Positions 1-5,098 of a stretch of 5,098 bases of DNA are shown piece after piece. Source of the DNA: Candidatus Kapaibacterium sp. (GTDB lineage Bacteria; Bacteroidota; Ignavibacteria; Kapaibacteriales; Kapaibacteriaceae); assembly GCA_030830285.1 (NCBI GenBank), contig JAURNF010000057.1, positions 1-5,098 on the forward strand. The letters are read 5' to 3'. The notes below the pieces were generated by a model. The model did no database searches. It worked only from the letters and a program-made list of their open reading frames with translations, and had not been told where the DNA came from. The stretch's first letter is position 1; every line of letters starts with the position of its first letter. Position numbers and translations under genes: made by a program.

Positions 1-483
1 AAAGATTCAGCATGGCCATCGGTGTTGTTTACGGTACGCAGTGAGGAGCTTAAGCATCACACTGGACAGATTTCATTCCCCGGTGGACGTCTCGATCCGC
101 ATGAAGGTGCCCTCGATGCGGCCCTTCGTGAGTTTCACGAAGAGGTCGGCATTGTGCGCGAGGCGGTACATGTGCTCGGCGAGCTATCACCGATCTACAT
201 ACCGCCATCAAATAGCGCCGTCACGCCAATTGTGGGTGTGATTGATCAAACCTCACATTGGCCAATCAACGAAGCAGAAGTGCAAGAAGTCATCGAGGTG
301 CCGCTGTCGCACTTCCTCGATCCGACATCACGCTCAATGGCCACACGCGAGGTATTCTCACGTCCGATGGACGTGCCGTTTTGGAACATCCATCCGCGCA
401 TCCCGCTCTGGGGCGCTACTGCGATGATCCTCAGCGAGCTCGTTGAACTCACAAGCGAATTTGCATTGGAGCACCACGCATGA
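1..483 (+). CDS. Nudix hydrolase, CoA diphosphatase type (5' end cut by window edge)
   Basis: This probably hydrolyses coenzyme A or its derivatives to 3',5'-ADP and phosphopantetheine in the cytoplasm. The frame is open from base 1, so the true start lies left of the window; the GTG at 22 falls inside a conserved block and is not the start. The visible part is 160 residues. Residues 9-29 (LFTVRS, then GQISFPGG) match the signature preceding the Nudix box in CoA pyrophosphatases. Residues 29-51 form a complete Nudix box, with G29, E35 and REFHEEVGI at 43-51, including the metal-binding glutamates. Later family features follow: a YIPPSN loop, a P-x-VG strand and the C-terminal WGATAMIL helix. 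The stop overlaps the next gene by ATGA, which suggests co-transcription. Nudix membership is near certain. CoA specificity is inferred from the signature, and another nucleotide pyrophosphate substrate remains possible. Confidence 0.93.
   Translation, partial: KDSAWPSVLFTVRSEELKHHTGQISFPGGRLDPHEGALDAALREFHEEVGIVREAVHVLGELSPIYIPPSNSAVTPIVGVIDQTSHWPINEAEVQEVIEVPLSHFLDPTSRSMATREVFSRPMDVPFWNIHPRIPLWGATAMILSELVELTSEFALEHHA
468..471 (+). promoter_or_regulatory. Ribosome binding site for the lipoprotein gene
   Basis: GGAG sits 8 bases before the ATG at 480, inside the last codons of the Nudix gene. Together with the ATGA overlap it supports this start and coupled translation. It is the only clear Shine-Dalgarno-like site before a gene start in the window. 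Confidence 0.5.
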
Positions 484-791
484 TAACTCGTCTCACTCTT
501 CTTGCATGTGCCCTTACGTCTGTTGCACTGATTGCGGCATGCAGTGATTCCGAGGTACCCGACGAACGACTTGTCTCGGCCTATGTCGATGTGATGATTG
601 TTCGTCAATCAAGCATGGATACAACGGTGATTGCACGGCGTGTTGATTCCGTGTTGCAACATCATGGCTTTACGAGTGCGGAGTTTTTTGAACGCGTGCG
701 CGAAGAGGGACAACGTCCGCGCATGTTTAAGGCGATGTTCGACTCCGTCGCTGCGCGCTACGAGCGCATGCGCGACACAACATCGCGGTAA
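480..791 (+). CDS. Small predicted lipoprotein of unknown function
   Basis: This is a 103-residue protein. Its N-terminus has one arginine, a hydrophobic segment (residues 5-20) and a lipobox LIAAC with Cys21 as the lipidation site, so it is probably a signal peptidase II substrate anchored in the envelope. The mature part begins C-S-D-S-E and looks mostly helical and charged, with no known catalytic motif. The pattern of a short Pro-Asp-Glu opening, a V-D-V helix, then a VLQHHGFTSAEFFERV segment (58-73) and a final amphipathic helix resembles small Bacteroidota lipoproteins of the DUF4296 kind. That likeness comes from memory of the family pattern and needs a profile search. The ATG overlaps the upstream stop as ATGA, and a GGAG lies 8 bases upstream, both fixing the start. 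The 3' end overlaps the convergent pyrD by 34 bases. Confidence 0.85.
   Translation: MITRLTLLACALTSVALIAACSDSEVPDERLVSAYVDVMIVRQSSMDTTVIARRVDSVLQHHGFTSAEFFERVREEGQRPRMFKAMFDSVAARYERMRDTTSR
758..791. other. Convergent 3' overlap of the lipoprotein and pyrD genes
   Basis: The last 10 codons and the stop of the lipoprotein gene lie antisense to the last codons and stop of pyrD, giving 34 shared bases. Both frames are well supported: pyrD by family, the lipoprotein by its lipobox and ATGA coupling. Any terminator for either transcript must therefore lie inside the opposing gene, and I see no hairpin followed by a T-run there. The overlap contains the 10-base palindrome GCGCATGCGC (764-773). Confidence 0.8.
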
Positions 792-1882
792 ACACGGTGT
801 CCAACACGACCAAACGCTTCGAAGTATCCGACGTACCACTGGTTAAGTCGTACGCCGATCGCTGCTGATGCCGCCAGATCTTCTGCGCCTGCAATGCCTC
901 CGCAGCGGATCACTTCGAATGCATCCCCCGCTCCGCATGCATCACGTGCGGCGATCGCAACACCACAGCACGCCAGCGAATCACTGCGAAGAGGCGCGCC
1001 GCTGATGCCGCCACCATACGTAGCCGTGAAGTAGTCATACAACGCACGATCACGACGATCGATTATCGGCGCGTGTTCAGCATATCGTGTTGAGGTATTG
1101 CCAGCAATGATGCCGTTGAACCCGCGCTCGTGCAAGGCATGCACGACACCGGGCAGTTGCTCAATCGATGTGTCGTTGGAGAACTTCACGACCACCGGCA
1201 AGTGTCGGTCACGGCGCGACAGCACCTGCGATGCAATCATGTCGAGTCGACGCAGGAGGTCTGCATCAAGCGCCTCGCGGTGTGCATGACCAGGGACGTT
1301 CGGACAGCTTTCGTTGAGCTCGATGTAGTCAACGCCTGCATCGGCATACATCTTCATTCCATCGATGAGCTCAGTTACGGCGATGGCAGCATCGAGTCCA
1401 GGCTCGGCACTCACACTTGCACCAATCGGACACCCCGGGATACGCTCGAGTGTTGCCAGACGCGATGCGACCGCGCGGTGCGCTGCATTGGGTAACCCCA
1501 TCCAGTTCGACGATGCATGCGAATGCGCGTATGGCACAGCTGGCCATGTCACGCCATCGCGGATGTTTCCTGCGCGCACGCGTGATGTAGTCGTACCTGC
1601 AACGTATGCGCCCGCGCCTTGTGCTGACACGACATCGTAGGCCTCACCGTTTTTGAACATGCCTGCCGCATTCCACAACGGCATACGAAAGGTCAACCCC
1701 ATCGCTGTCACGGCCATCTGTGCAGGCGGTACGTAGCGCTCACGAGGTACGTCTACGGCAAACCGCTTCGCAAATGCCGTACGTCCCGCAGAGAATAGAC
1801 GTACTGCCAATGCTGGAGGAAGTGCGGAAACCACACCGCGCATGCGGTGCTCCAGCGAGGCGAATCGTTCAAGGGCGCTCAT
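758..1882 (-). CDS. pyrD: Dihydroorotate dehydrogenase, class 2-like
   Basis: This FMN enzyme oxidises dihydroorotate to orotate, the fourth step of de novo pyrimidine synthesis. It has 374 residues, a little longer than E. coli PyrD. An N-terminal helical extension (about 1-50) resembles the membrane-associating part of class 2 enzymes. The barrel then opens with MGLTFRMPLWNAAG (61-74) and FKNGEA (76-81), matching the class 2 MGLTF and KDGE region. Further family marks are NWMGLPN (126-132), NESCPN (190-195), VKFS with Lys233, GNTST (261-265), GGISGAPL (291-298) and GGI (328-330). The class 2 enzyme has Ser at the catalytic base position, whereas here it is Cys193, as in class 1. No pyrK-type partner is adjacent. 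The ATG at 1882 matches the family start and lies 59 bases from the divergent AMP nucleosidase. Family assignment is strong. The class, and hence the electron acceptor (quinone for class 2), is less sure. Confidence 0.9.
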   Translation of the reverse strand: MSALERFASLEHRMRGVVSALPPALAVRLFSAGRTAFAKRFAVDVPRERYVPPAQMAVTAMGLTFRMPLWNAAGMFKNGEAYDVVSAQGAGAYVAGTTTSRVRAGNIRDGVTWPAVPYAHSHASSNWMGLPNAAHRAVASRLATLERIPGCPIGASVSAEPGLDAAIAVTELIDGMKMYADAGVDYIELNESCPNVPGHAHREALDADLLRRLDMIASQVLSRRDRHLPVVVKFSNDTSIEQLPGVVHALHERGFNGIIAGNTSTRYAEHAPIIDRRDRALYDYFTATYGGGISGAPLRSDSLACCGVAIAARDACGAGDAFEVIRCGGIAGAEDLAASAAIGVRLNQWYVGYFEAFGRVGHRVYRDVVSRMRS

Positions 1883-1941
1883 GTATGCAAATTACAACGT
1901 GTGCGCTGTGCGCAGTCGACGAAGTCTCCGTAGTTTCATCC
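1883..1941. promoter_or_regulatory. Divergent intergenic promoter region between pyrD and the AMP nucleosidase gene
   Basis: These 59 bases must hold the pyrD promoter and that of the AMP nucleosidase gene, unless either lies inside the opposite gene. Two similar boxes face outward: GTAATTT on the - strand (1889-1895), 6 bases before the pyrD ATG, and GTAGTTT on the + strand (1930-1936), 5 bases before the nucleosidase ATG. Both are close to the TA-N2-TTTG element of Bacteroidota promoters, but with one base fewer, and I see no TTG element at the expected upstream distance. Between them lies an inverted repeat at 1902-1914. Neither gene has a Shine-Dalgarno site, so very short or leaderless transcripts are possible. 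That the region is intergenic is certain; the promoter elements are tentative. Confidence 0.45.
1902..1914. repeat. Short inverted repeat TGCGC-TGT-GCGCA
   Basis: A perfect 5-base arm pair with a 3-base spacer sits near the middle of the divergent gap, between the two candidate promoter boxes. The position suits an operator, but an inverted repeat this short in GC-rich DNA can arise by chance. Confidence 0.3.
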
Positions 1942-2718
1942 ATGCTTACAAAGCTTGACATCGCCACAAACTGGCTCCCCCGCTATACGGGCACTGAAGT
2001 CGCGGAGTTCGGCGACTACATCTTGCTCACAAACTTCCTTGGGTACGTCGAAGCATTCGCTAAGCGACACGACGTGCCGATCCGTGGAGCCGACCGTCCG
2101 ATGCAGACCGCAACGTCGGGCAATCTCACAATCATCAACTACGGCATTGGATCTCCGAACGCCGCGCTGATCATGGACCTGCTCGTCGCACGCATGCCGA
2201 AGGGCGTGTTGTTCCTTGGTAAGTGCGGTGGTTTGAAAGCATCAACGGAGATCGGACACTTCATTCTGCCGATTGCGGCAATTCGTGGCGATGGAACGAG
2301 CAATGACTACTTCCCGCCTGAGGTGCCAGCGCTTCCTTCGTTCAAGCTGCACAAGTTTGTTTCCGATCGCATCCTCGATCACGACATGGAATATCGCACG
2401 GGCGTTGTCTACACCACGAACCGCCGTGTGTGGGAATGGGATGAGAGCTTCCGGCAGCGCCTGCAAGATCTCTCATGCCTGGCAATTGATATGGAGACGG
2501 CTACCGTGTTCATCGTTGGACACAAGAATGGGATCCCACGCGGCGCACTGCTTCTCGTGAGCGACGTCCCGATCATGCCGGAAGGCGTCAAGACCGAAGA
2601 GTCTGATAAGATTGTCACTGAAACATTCGCCGATCTGCATCTTACGATTGGCATTGAAGCCATGCGTGACATTGGTCTGCAGGGCGAAGAAATCAAACAC
2701 CTCCGTTATGAACGCTAA
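1942..2718 (+). CDS. amn: AMP nucleosidase, short Bacteroidota-type form
   Basis: This probably cleaves AMP to adenine and ribose 5-phosphate in the cytoplasm, linking purine nucleotide level to salvage. It has 258 residues and consists only of the nucleoside phosphorylase fold domain; the long E. coli enzyme (over 480 residues) has an extra N-terminal domain. Recognisable blocks are NWLPRYTGT (10-18), YILLTNF (26-32), NYGIGSPNAA (66-75), FLGKCGGL (91-98), RGDGTSNDYFPPEVPALP (115-132), YTTNRRVWE (157-165), the substrate-binding IDMETAT (182-188), and LLVSD (204-208) with the likely catalytic Asp208. The ATG at 1942 fits the family N-terminus. The frame is also open upstream, with an ATG at 1885, but those residues match nothing in the family. 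There is no clear ribosome binding site. The 3' end overlaps the phosphatase gene by 11 bases. The short form's substrate range is less established than that of the E. coli enzyme. Confidence 0.92.
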   Translation: MLTKLDIATNWLPRYTGTEVAEFGDYILLTNFLGYVEAFAKRHDVPIRGADRPMQTATSGNLTIINYGIGSPNAALIMDLLVARMPKGVLFLGKCGGLKASTEIGHFILPIAAIRGDGTSNDYFPPEVPALPSFKLHKFVSDRILDHDMEYRTGVVYTTNRRVWEWDESFRQRLQDLSCLAIDMETATVFIVGHKNGIPRGALLLVSDVPIMPEGVKTEESDKIVTETFADLHLTIGIEAMRDIGLQGEEIKHLRYER

Positions 2719-4051
2719 GATCGTCGTCGCACTCGTCTGCCTTGCCCACTGCACTATCATCGCCTGGGGTCAGGCAACGCTCGTGTCGGGTCCGATGCTT
2801 GGCCATATCGACATGCGCAGCGCGTCGATATGGGTGCAGACATCTGCGCCTGCAGACGTGTCGATTCAGTATCGCACTGCCGATGGCCAACGCGTGTATC
2901 AGTCAACAGCCACGCGTACCAACGCACGCACAGGGCATTGCGCGACAGTCGTGCTTGATAGCGTCGAACCGCAGCGCACGTACACATACGACATCCTCAT
3001 CGACGGCACGAAAGCGTCGACCACACTACCGACAACCTTCACTACGCGTCCGATCTGGCGCTTTCGCGGCAACACCATCCCAACAGTGTCGATTGCTCTC
3101 GGAAGCTGTCACTACGTCAACGAGTCCGGCTTCGAGCGATATGATTCCACGGGCAAGGAGCGCGGCTATGGCACACCAACAGGCATCTTCGATGCGATTG
3201 CTGATCGACGTCCGGATGCGATGGTGTGGCTAGGCGACAACACGTACTTCCGTGAAGGTGATGTGGGCTCGCGCGCTGGACTCTTCAAGCGCAACGCGCA
3301 TACGCGCGCGTGGCCAGGGACGAAGCGCATGTTCGCGACGGTTCCGAACTATGCTATGTGGGATGACCACGATTACGGTCCGAACGATGCCGATTACACC
3401 TACGCACTCAAGCATGATGCACGCGATGCCTTCATGGCGTATTGGCCAAATCCATCGTATGGCATTGGCACTCGTGGCGGCATCACTTCAACATTTGATG
3501 TGGCAGATATCCAAGTGTTTCTGATGGACGACCGTTGGTATCGCACGCCAAACGCGCGCACCGACATACCCCGTCGCATCCTTGGTGAAGAGCAAACACA
3601 GTGGCTCATTGATGCACTCGCTTCGAGCAAGGCCACGTTTAAGGTTGTTGCTATTGGCGGTCAAGTACTCAGCGACAACATGAAGCGCGAGGGCTTCGCA
3701 TGGTCGCCAGAAGAGCGCGATACGATCATCGCAGCAATCACGCGACTCAAGATCAGCGGCGTGATGTTCGTGTCTGGTGATGTGCACTTCGCCGAACTGT
3801 CGAAGCTCGATCGACCAGGCGCATATCCCCTGTACGAGCTTACGTCATCCCCACTATCGTCGGGTGTGAACACGAGCGAAGTCTATCGCACCAACTCACG
3901 TCACGTCGAAGGCACCAAGTACATCGGCCACAACTTCGGCATGATCACAGCGCAAGGCAATCGCGGCGACCGCAGCATTACACTGCGCATCGTTGACGCA
4001 CAAGGCAAGGATGTGTGGTCGCGCACCGTGCACGAGAAGGAACTTCGGTAA
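2708..4051 (+). CDS. Secreted PhoD-like metallophosphatase (alkaline phosphatase D family)
   Basis: This 447-residue protein is a predicted extracytoplasmic phosphomonoesterase or phosphodiesterase. Residues 1-23 look like a Sec signal peptide (Lys4, hydrophobic core, WGQA with cleavage after Ala23). There is no twin-arginine motif and no proper lipobox. Residues about 24-115 form a beta-rich N-terminal domain typical of PhoD proteins (SGPMLGHIDMRSASIWVQT, then TYTYDI). The metallophosphatase domain follows: LGSCHY (131-136), whose Cys134 matches the iron-binding Cys of Bacillus PhoD, then WLGDN (174-178), MWDDHDYGPND (217-227), GGQ (317-319) and VSGDVHFAEL (355-364). The natural substrate is unknown. 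The ATG at 2708 was chosen because the signal peptide starts there; it overlaps the nucleosidase stop, so the two are probably translated from one transcript. No C-terminal secretion-sorting domain is present. The convergent malic enzyme stop is only 9 bases away. Confidence 0.92.
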   Translation: MNAKIVVALVCLAHCTIIAWGQATLVSGPMLGHIDMRSASIWVQTSAPADVSIQYRTADGQRVYQSTATRTNARTGHCATVVLDSVEPQRTYTYDILIDGTKASTTLPTTFTTRPIWRFRGNTIPTVSIALGSCHYVNESGFERYDSTGKERGYGTPTGIFDAIADRRPDAMVWLGDNTYFREGDVGSRAGLFKRNAHTRAWPGTKRMFATVPNYAMWDDHDYGPNDADYTYALKHDARDAFMAYWPNPSYGIGTRGGITSTFDVADIQVFLMDDRWYRTPNARTDIPRRILGEEQTQWLIDALASSKATFKVVAIGGQVLSDNMKREGFAWSPEERDTIIAAITRLKISGVMFVSGDVHFAELSKLDRPGAYPLYELTSSPLSSGVNTSEVYRTNSRHVEGTKYIGHNFGMITAQGNRGDRSITLRIVDAQGKDVWSRTVHEKELR

Positions 4052-4060
4052 CCTCGACGC

Positions 4061-5098
4061 TTAGTACTCTGGCTGCCAGATGTGTTCGCGCACAAACGCC
4101 GGAATGTCTGCCGGACGCGCCACGCGGGCAAGGCCTTCGTTGAAGAGGTACTCAGTCACTGCGTTTGCTACCACCACCGCTGCATCACGGATGTTCGACA
4201 TCGGTGGATAGATGAGCCCCTTGGCAAACTGCTCATCTGTAACCATTGATGCGAGCGCACGTGCTGCCACAGCAAATGCTTGATCTGGAATGCGCGATGC
4301 CTGCGTTGCATACACTGCAAGTCCAACACCAGGGAAGATGTAGACGTTGTTGCCCTGACCTGGGTAGTAGGTTTTGCCGTTGAGCTCTACTGGTAGGAAT
4401 GGCGAACCACTCGCAAAGATTGCAGTGCCATTCGTCCATGTGTAGGCATCTTCAGCCGAACACTCGCTCTTCGATGTTGGGTTCGAGAACGGACAGATCA
4501 TCGGACGCGGCGTGTTGCGCGCCATCTGTTCGATCACGTCTTGCGTGAAGCTCTTTGGGATGGTGCTTGTTCCGATGATCGCTGTTGCCTTCGTCACCGT
4601 CACTGCTTCGAGCAATGTCGACACGTACGGCGCATCGTGCGCAAACGGCTTCTTGGTGTCGGTGAGATCCTCGCGGGAGGCAACGACGAGCCCCTTGCTA
4701 TCAACAAGCCAGCAGCGCTTACGAGCCTCGTCAAGCGGCATGCCGTCGGCAACCATGATCTTGCACAGAAGATCTGCAATGCCCGTACCGGCAGATCCTG
4801 CGCCAAAGAACAGAAACGTCTGTTGTGAGAGCGTCTCGTTCTTCATGCGAAGTGCTGCAAGAATGCCTGCAACACCAACCGCTGCCGTACCCTGAATGTC
4901 GTCGTTGAACGATGAGATGCGATCGCGATACCGCTCGAGGATCGGACCAGCGTTCGGGTTTGCGAAATCTTCCCACTGAATGCTGCAGTTCGGGAATACT
5001 GTTTCGACAGCCGTGACAAATTCTTCGATGAAGGCATAATACTCTTCACCAGCGAGGCGCTTCTGACGGATGCCAATGTAAAACGGATCGTTCAGGAG
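4061..5098 (-). CDS. Malic enzyme, C-terminal 345 residues (5' end cut by window edge)
   Basis: This oxidatively decarboxylates malate to pyruvate with reduction of NAD or NADP in the cytoplasm. The frame is open to base 5098, so the start lies right of the window; the ATG at 4846 is an internal Met. Fragment residues include WEDFANPN (42-49) and FNDDIQGTAAV (64-74), which carry the metal-binding Glu-Asp and Asp residues. Then come the dinucleotide-binding GAGSAGTGIA (99-108), VDSKGL (132-137), SNPTSKSE, WTNGTAIFASGSPF and GQGNNVYIFPGVGL. This is the large, eukaryote-like malic enzyme type of roughly 550 residues, so about 200 N-terminal residues, with the catalytic Tyr and Lys, are outside the window. 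The DSKGL segment resembles NADP-using relatives, so the cofactor is open. The gene ends ...WQPEY and converges on the phosphatase gene with a 9-base gap. Family assignment is near certain. Confidence 0.96.
   Translation of the reverse strand, partial: LLNDPFYIGIRQKRLAGEEYYAFIEEFVTAVETVFPNCSIQWEDFANPNAGPILERYRDRISSFNDDIQGTAAVGVAGILAALRMKNETLSQQTFLFFGAGSAGTGIADLLCKIMVADGMPLDEARKRCWLVDSKGLVVASREDLTDTKKPFAHDAPYVSTLLEAVTVTKATAIIGTSTIPKSFTQDVIEQMARNTPRPMICPFSNPTSKSECSAEDAYTWTNGTAIFASGSPFLPVELNGKTYYPGQGNNVYIFPGVGLAVYATQASRIPDQAFAVAARALASMVTDEQFAKGLIYPPMSNIRDAAVVVANAVTEYLFNEGLARVARPADIPAFVREHIWQPEY

Noticed and set aside
764..773. GCGCATGCGC palindrome in the convergent overlap
   Set aside because: It has no loop or T-run to act as a terminator, and GCATGC occurs about eight times in the window, so it is likely compositional.
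951..958. GCGATCGC, also at 4919-4926, considered as a HIP1-like repeat
   Set aside because: There are only two copies, both inside coding sequence. CGATCG occurs six times, mild enrichment explicable by codon use such as Asp-Arg, and nothing else points to cyanobacteria.
1720..1941. Upstream extension of the AMP nucleosidase frame (ATGs at 1720 and 1885)
   Set aside because: The family N-terminus begins at the ATG at 1942. Most of the extension is antisense to well-supported pyrD codons, and the added residues show no family motif.
2612..2707. Upstream ATG at 2612 as start of the phosphatase
   Set aside because: It would put 32 residues, read out of frame from the nucleosidase gene, before a clear signal peptide that starts at 2708.
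2708..2752. Lipobox at Cys15 of the phosphatase
   Set aside because: The preceding residues are LAH, and His at -1 does not fit the lipobox. A Sec cleavage after GQA fits better.
4068..4080. TCTGG-CTG-CCAGA hairpin just past the phosphatase stop, considered as a terminator
   Set aside because: The stem is only 5 bases, no T-run follows, and it lies within the last codons of the malic enzyme gene.
4512..4895. A 127-codon open frame on the + strand
   Set aside because: It is antisense to conserved malic enzyme coding sequence, has low-complexity Arg/Ser/Ala composition and no recognisable domain. It is a shadow frame, as are the other shorter ones.
1..5098. CRISPR arrays, insertion sequences, tRNA or rRNA genes, toxin-antitoxin or defence genes
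   Set aside because: None seen: no spaced direct repeats, transposase, integrase or structured RNA gene, and nearly every base is accounted for by six housekeeping or small envelope genes.

Overview
The window is a compact stretch of ordinary bacterial chromosome carrying six protein-coding genes, two of them cut by the window edges. I see no RNA gene, mobile element, CRISPR array or phage gene. The best fit is a member of the Bacteroidota or the wider FCB group, perhaps a deep lineage such as Kapabacteria or Ignavibacteria. The reasons are the short Bacteroidota-style AMP nucleosidase, a small lipoprotein with an acidic stretch right after its lipobox cysteine, a Sec signal ending in Gly-Gln-Ala, and mostly missing Shine-Dalgarno sites. 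Base composition looks moderately GC-rich by eye (not computed). The placement is an inference.

Layout, left to right. (1) On the + strand, the 3' part of a Nudix CoA diphosphatase overlaps by ATGA with a 103-residue lipoprotein gene. (2) On the - strand, a dihydroorotate dehydrogenase gene converges on the lipoprotein gene, and their 3' ends overlap by 34 bases. (3) A 59-base gap separates this pyrD from a divergent + strand gene for a 258-residue AMP nucleosidase. (4) That gene overlaps by 11 bases the start of a secreted PhoD-type metallophosphatase gene. (5) After a 9-base gap comes the 3' part of a malic enzyme gene on the - strand, which runs off the right edge. Only 68 bases (1883-1941 and 4052-4060) are non-coding, and no stretch over 300 bases lacks a gene.

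The genes are mainly housekeeping: CoA or nucleotide pyrophosphate turnover, de novo pyrimidine synthesis, AMP breakdown, extracytoplasmic phosphate-ester hydrolysis and malate decarboxylation to pyruvate. The pairing of pyrD with the AMP nucleosidase gene across one small divergent promoter region is the only layout that hints at shared (nucleotide) control. I found no convincing undescribed system. The best second looks are the class-mixed active site of the dihydroorotate dehydrogenase, the possible surface-export signal on the lipoprotein, and the mirrored boxes in the 59-base divergent gap.
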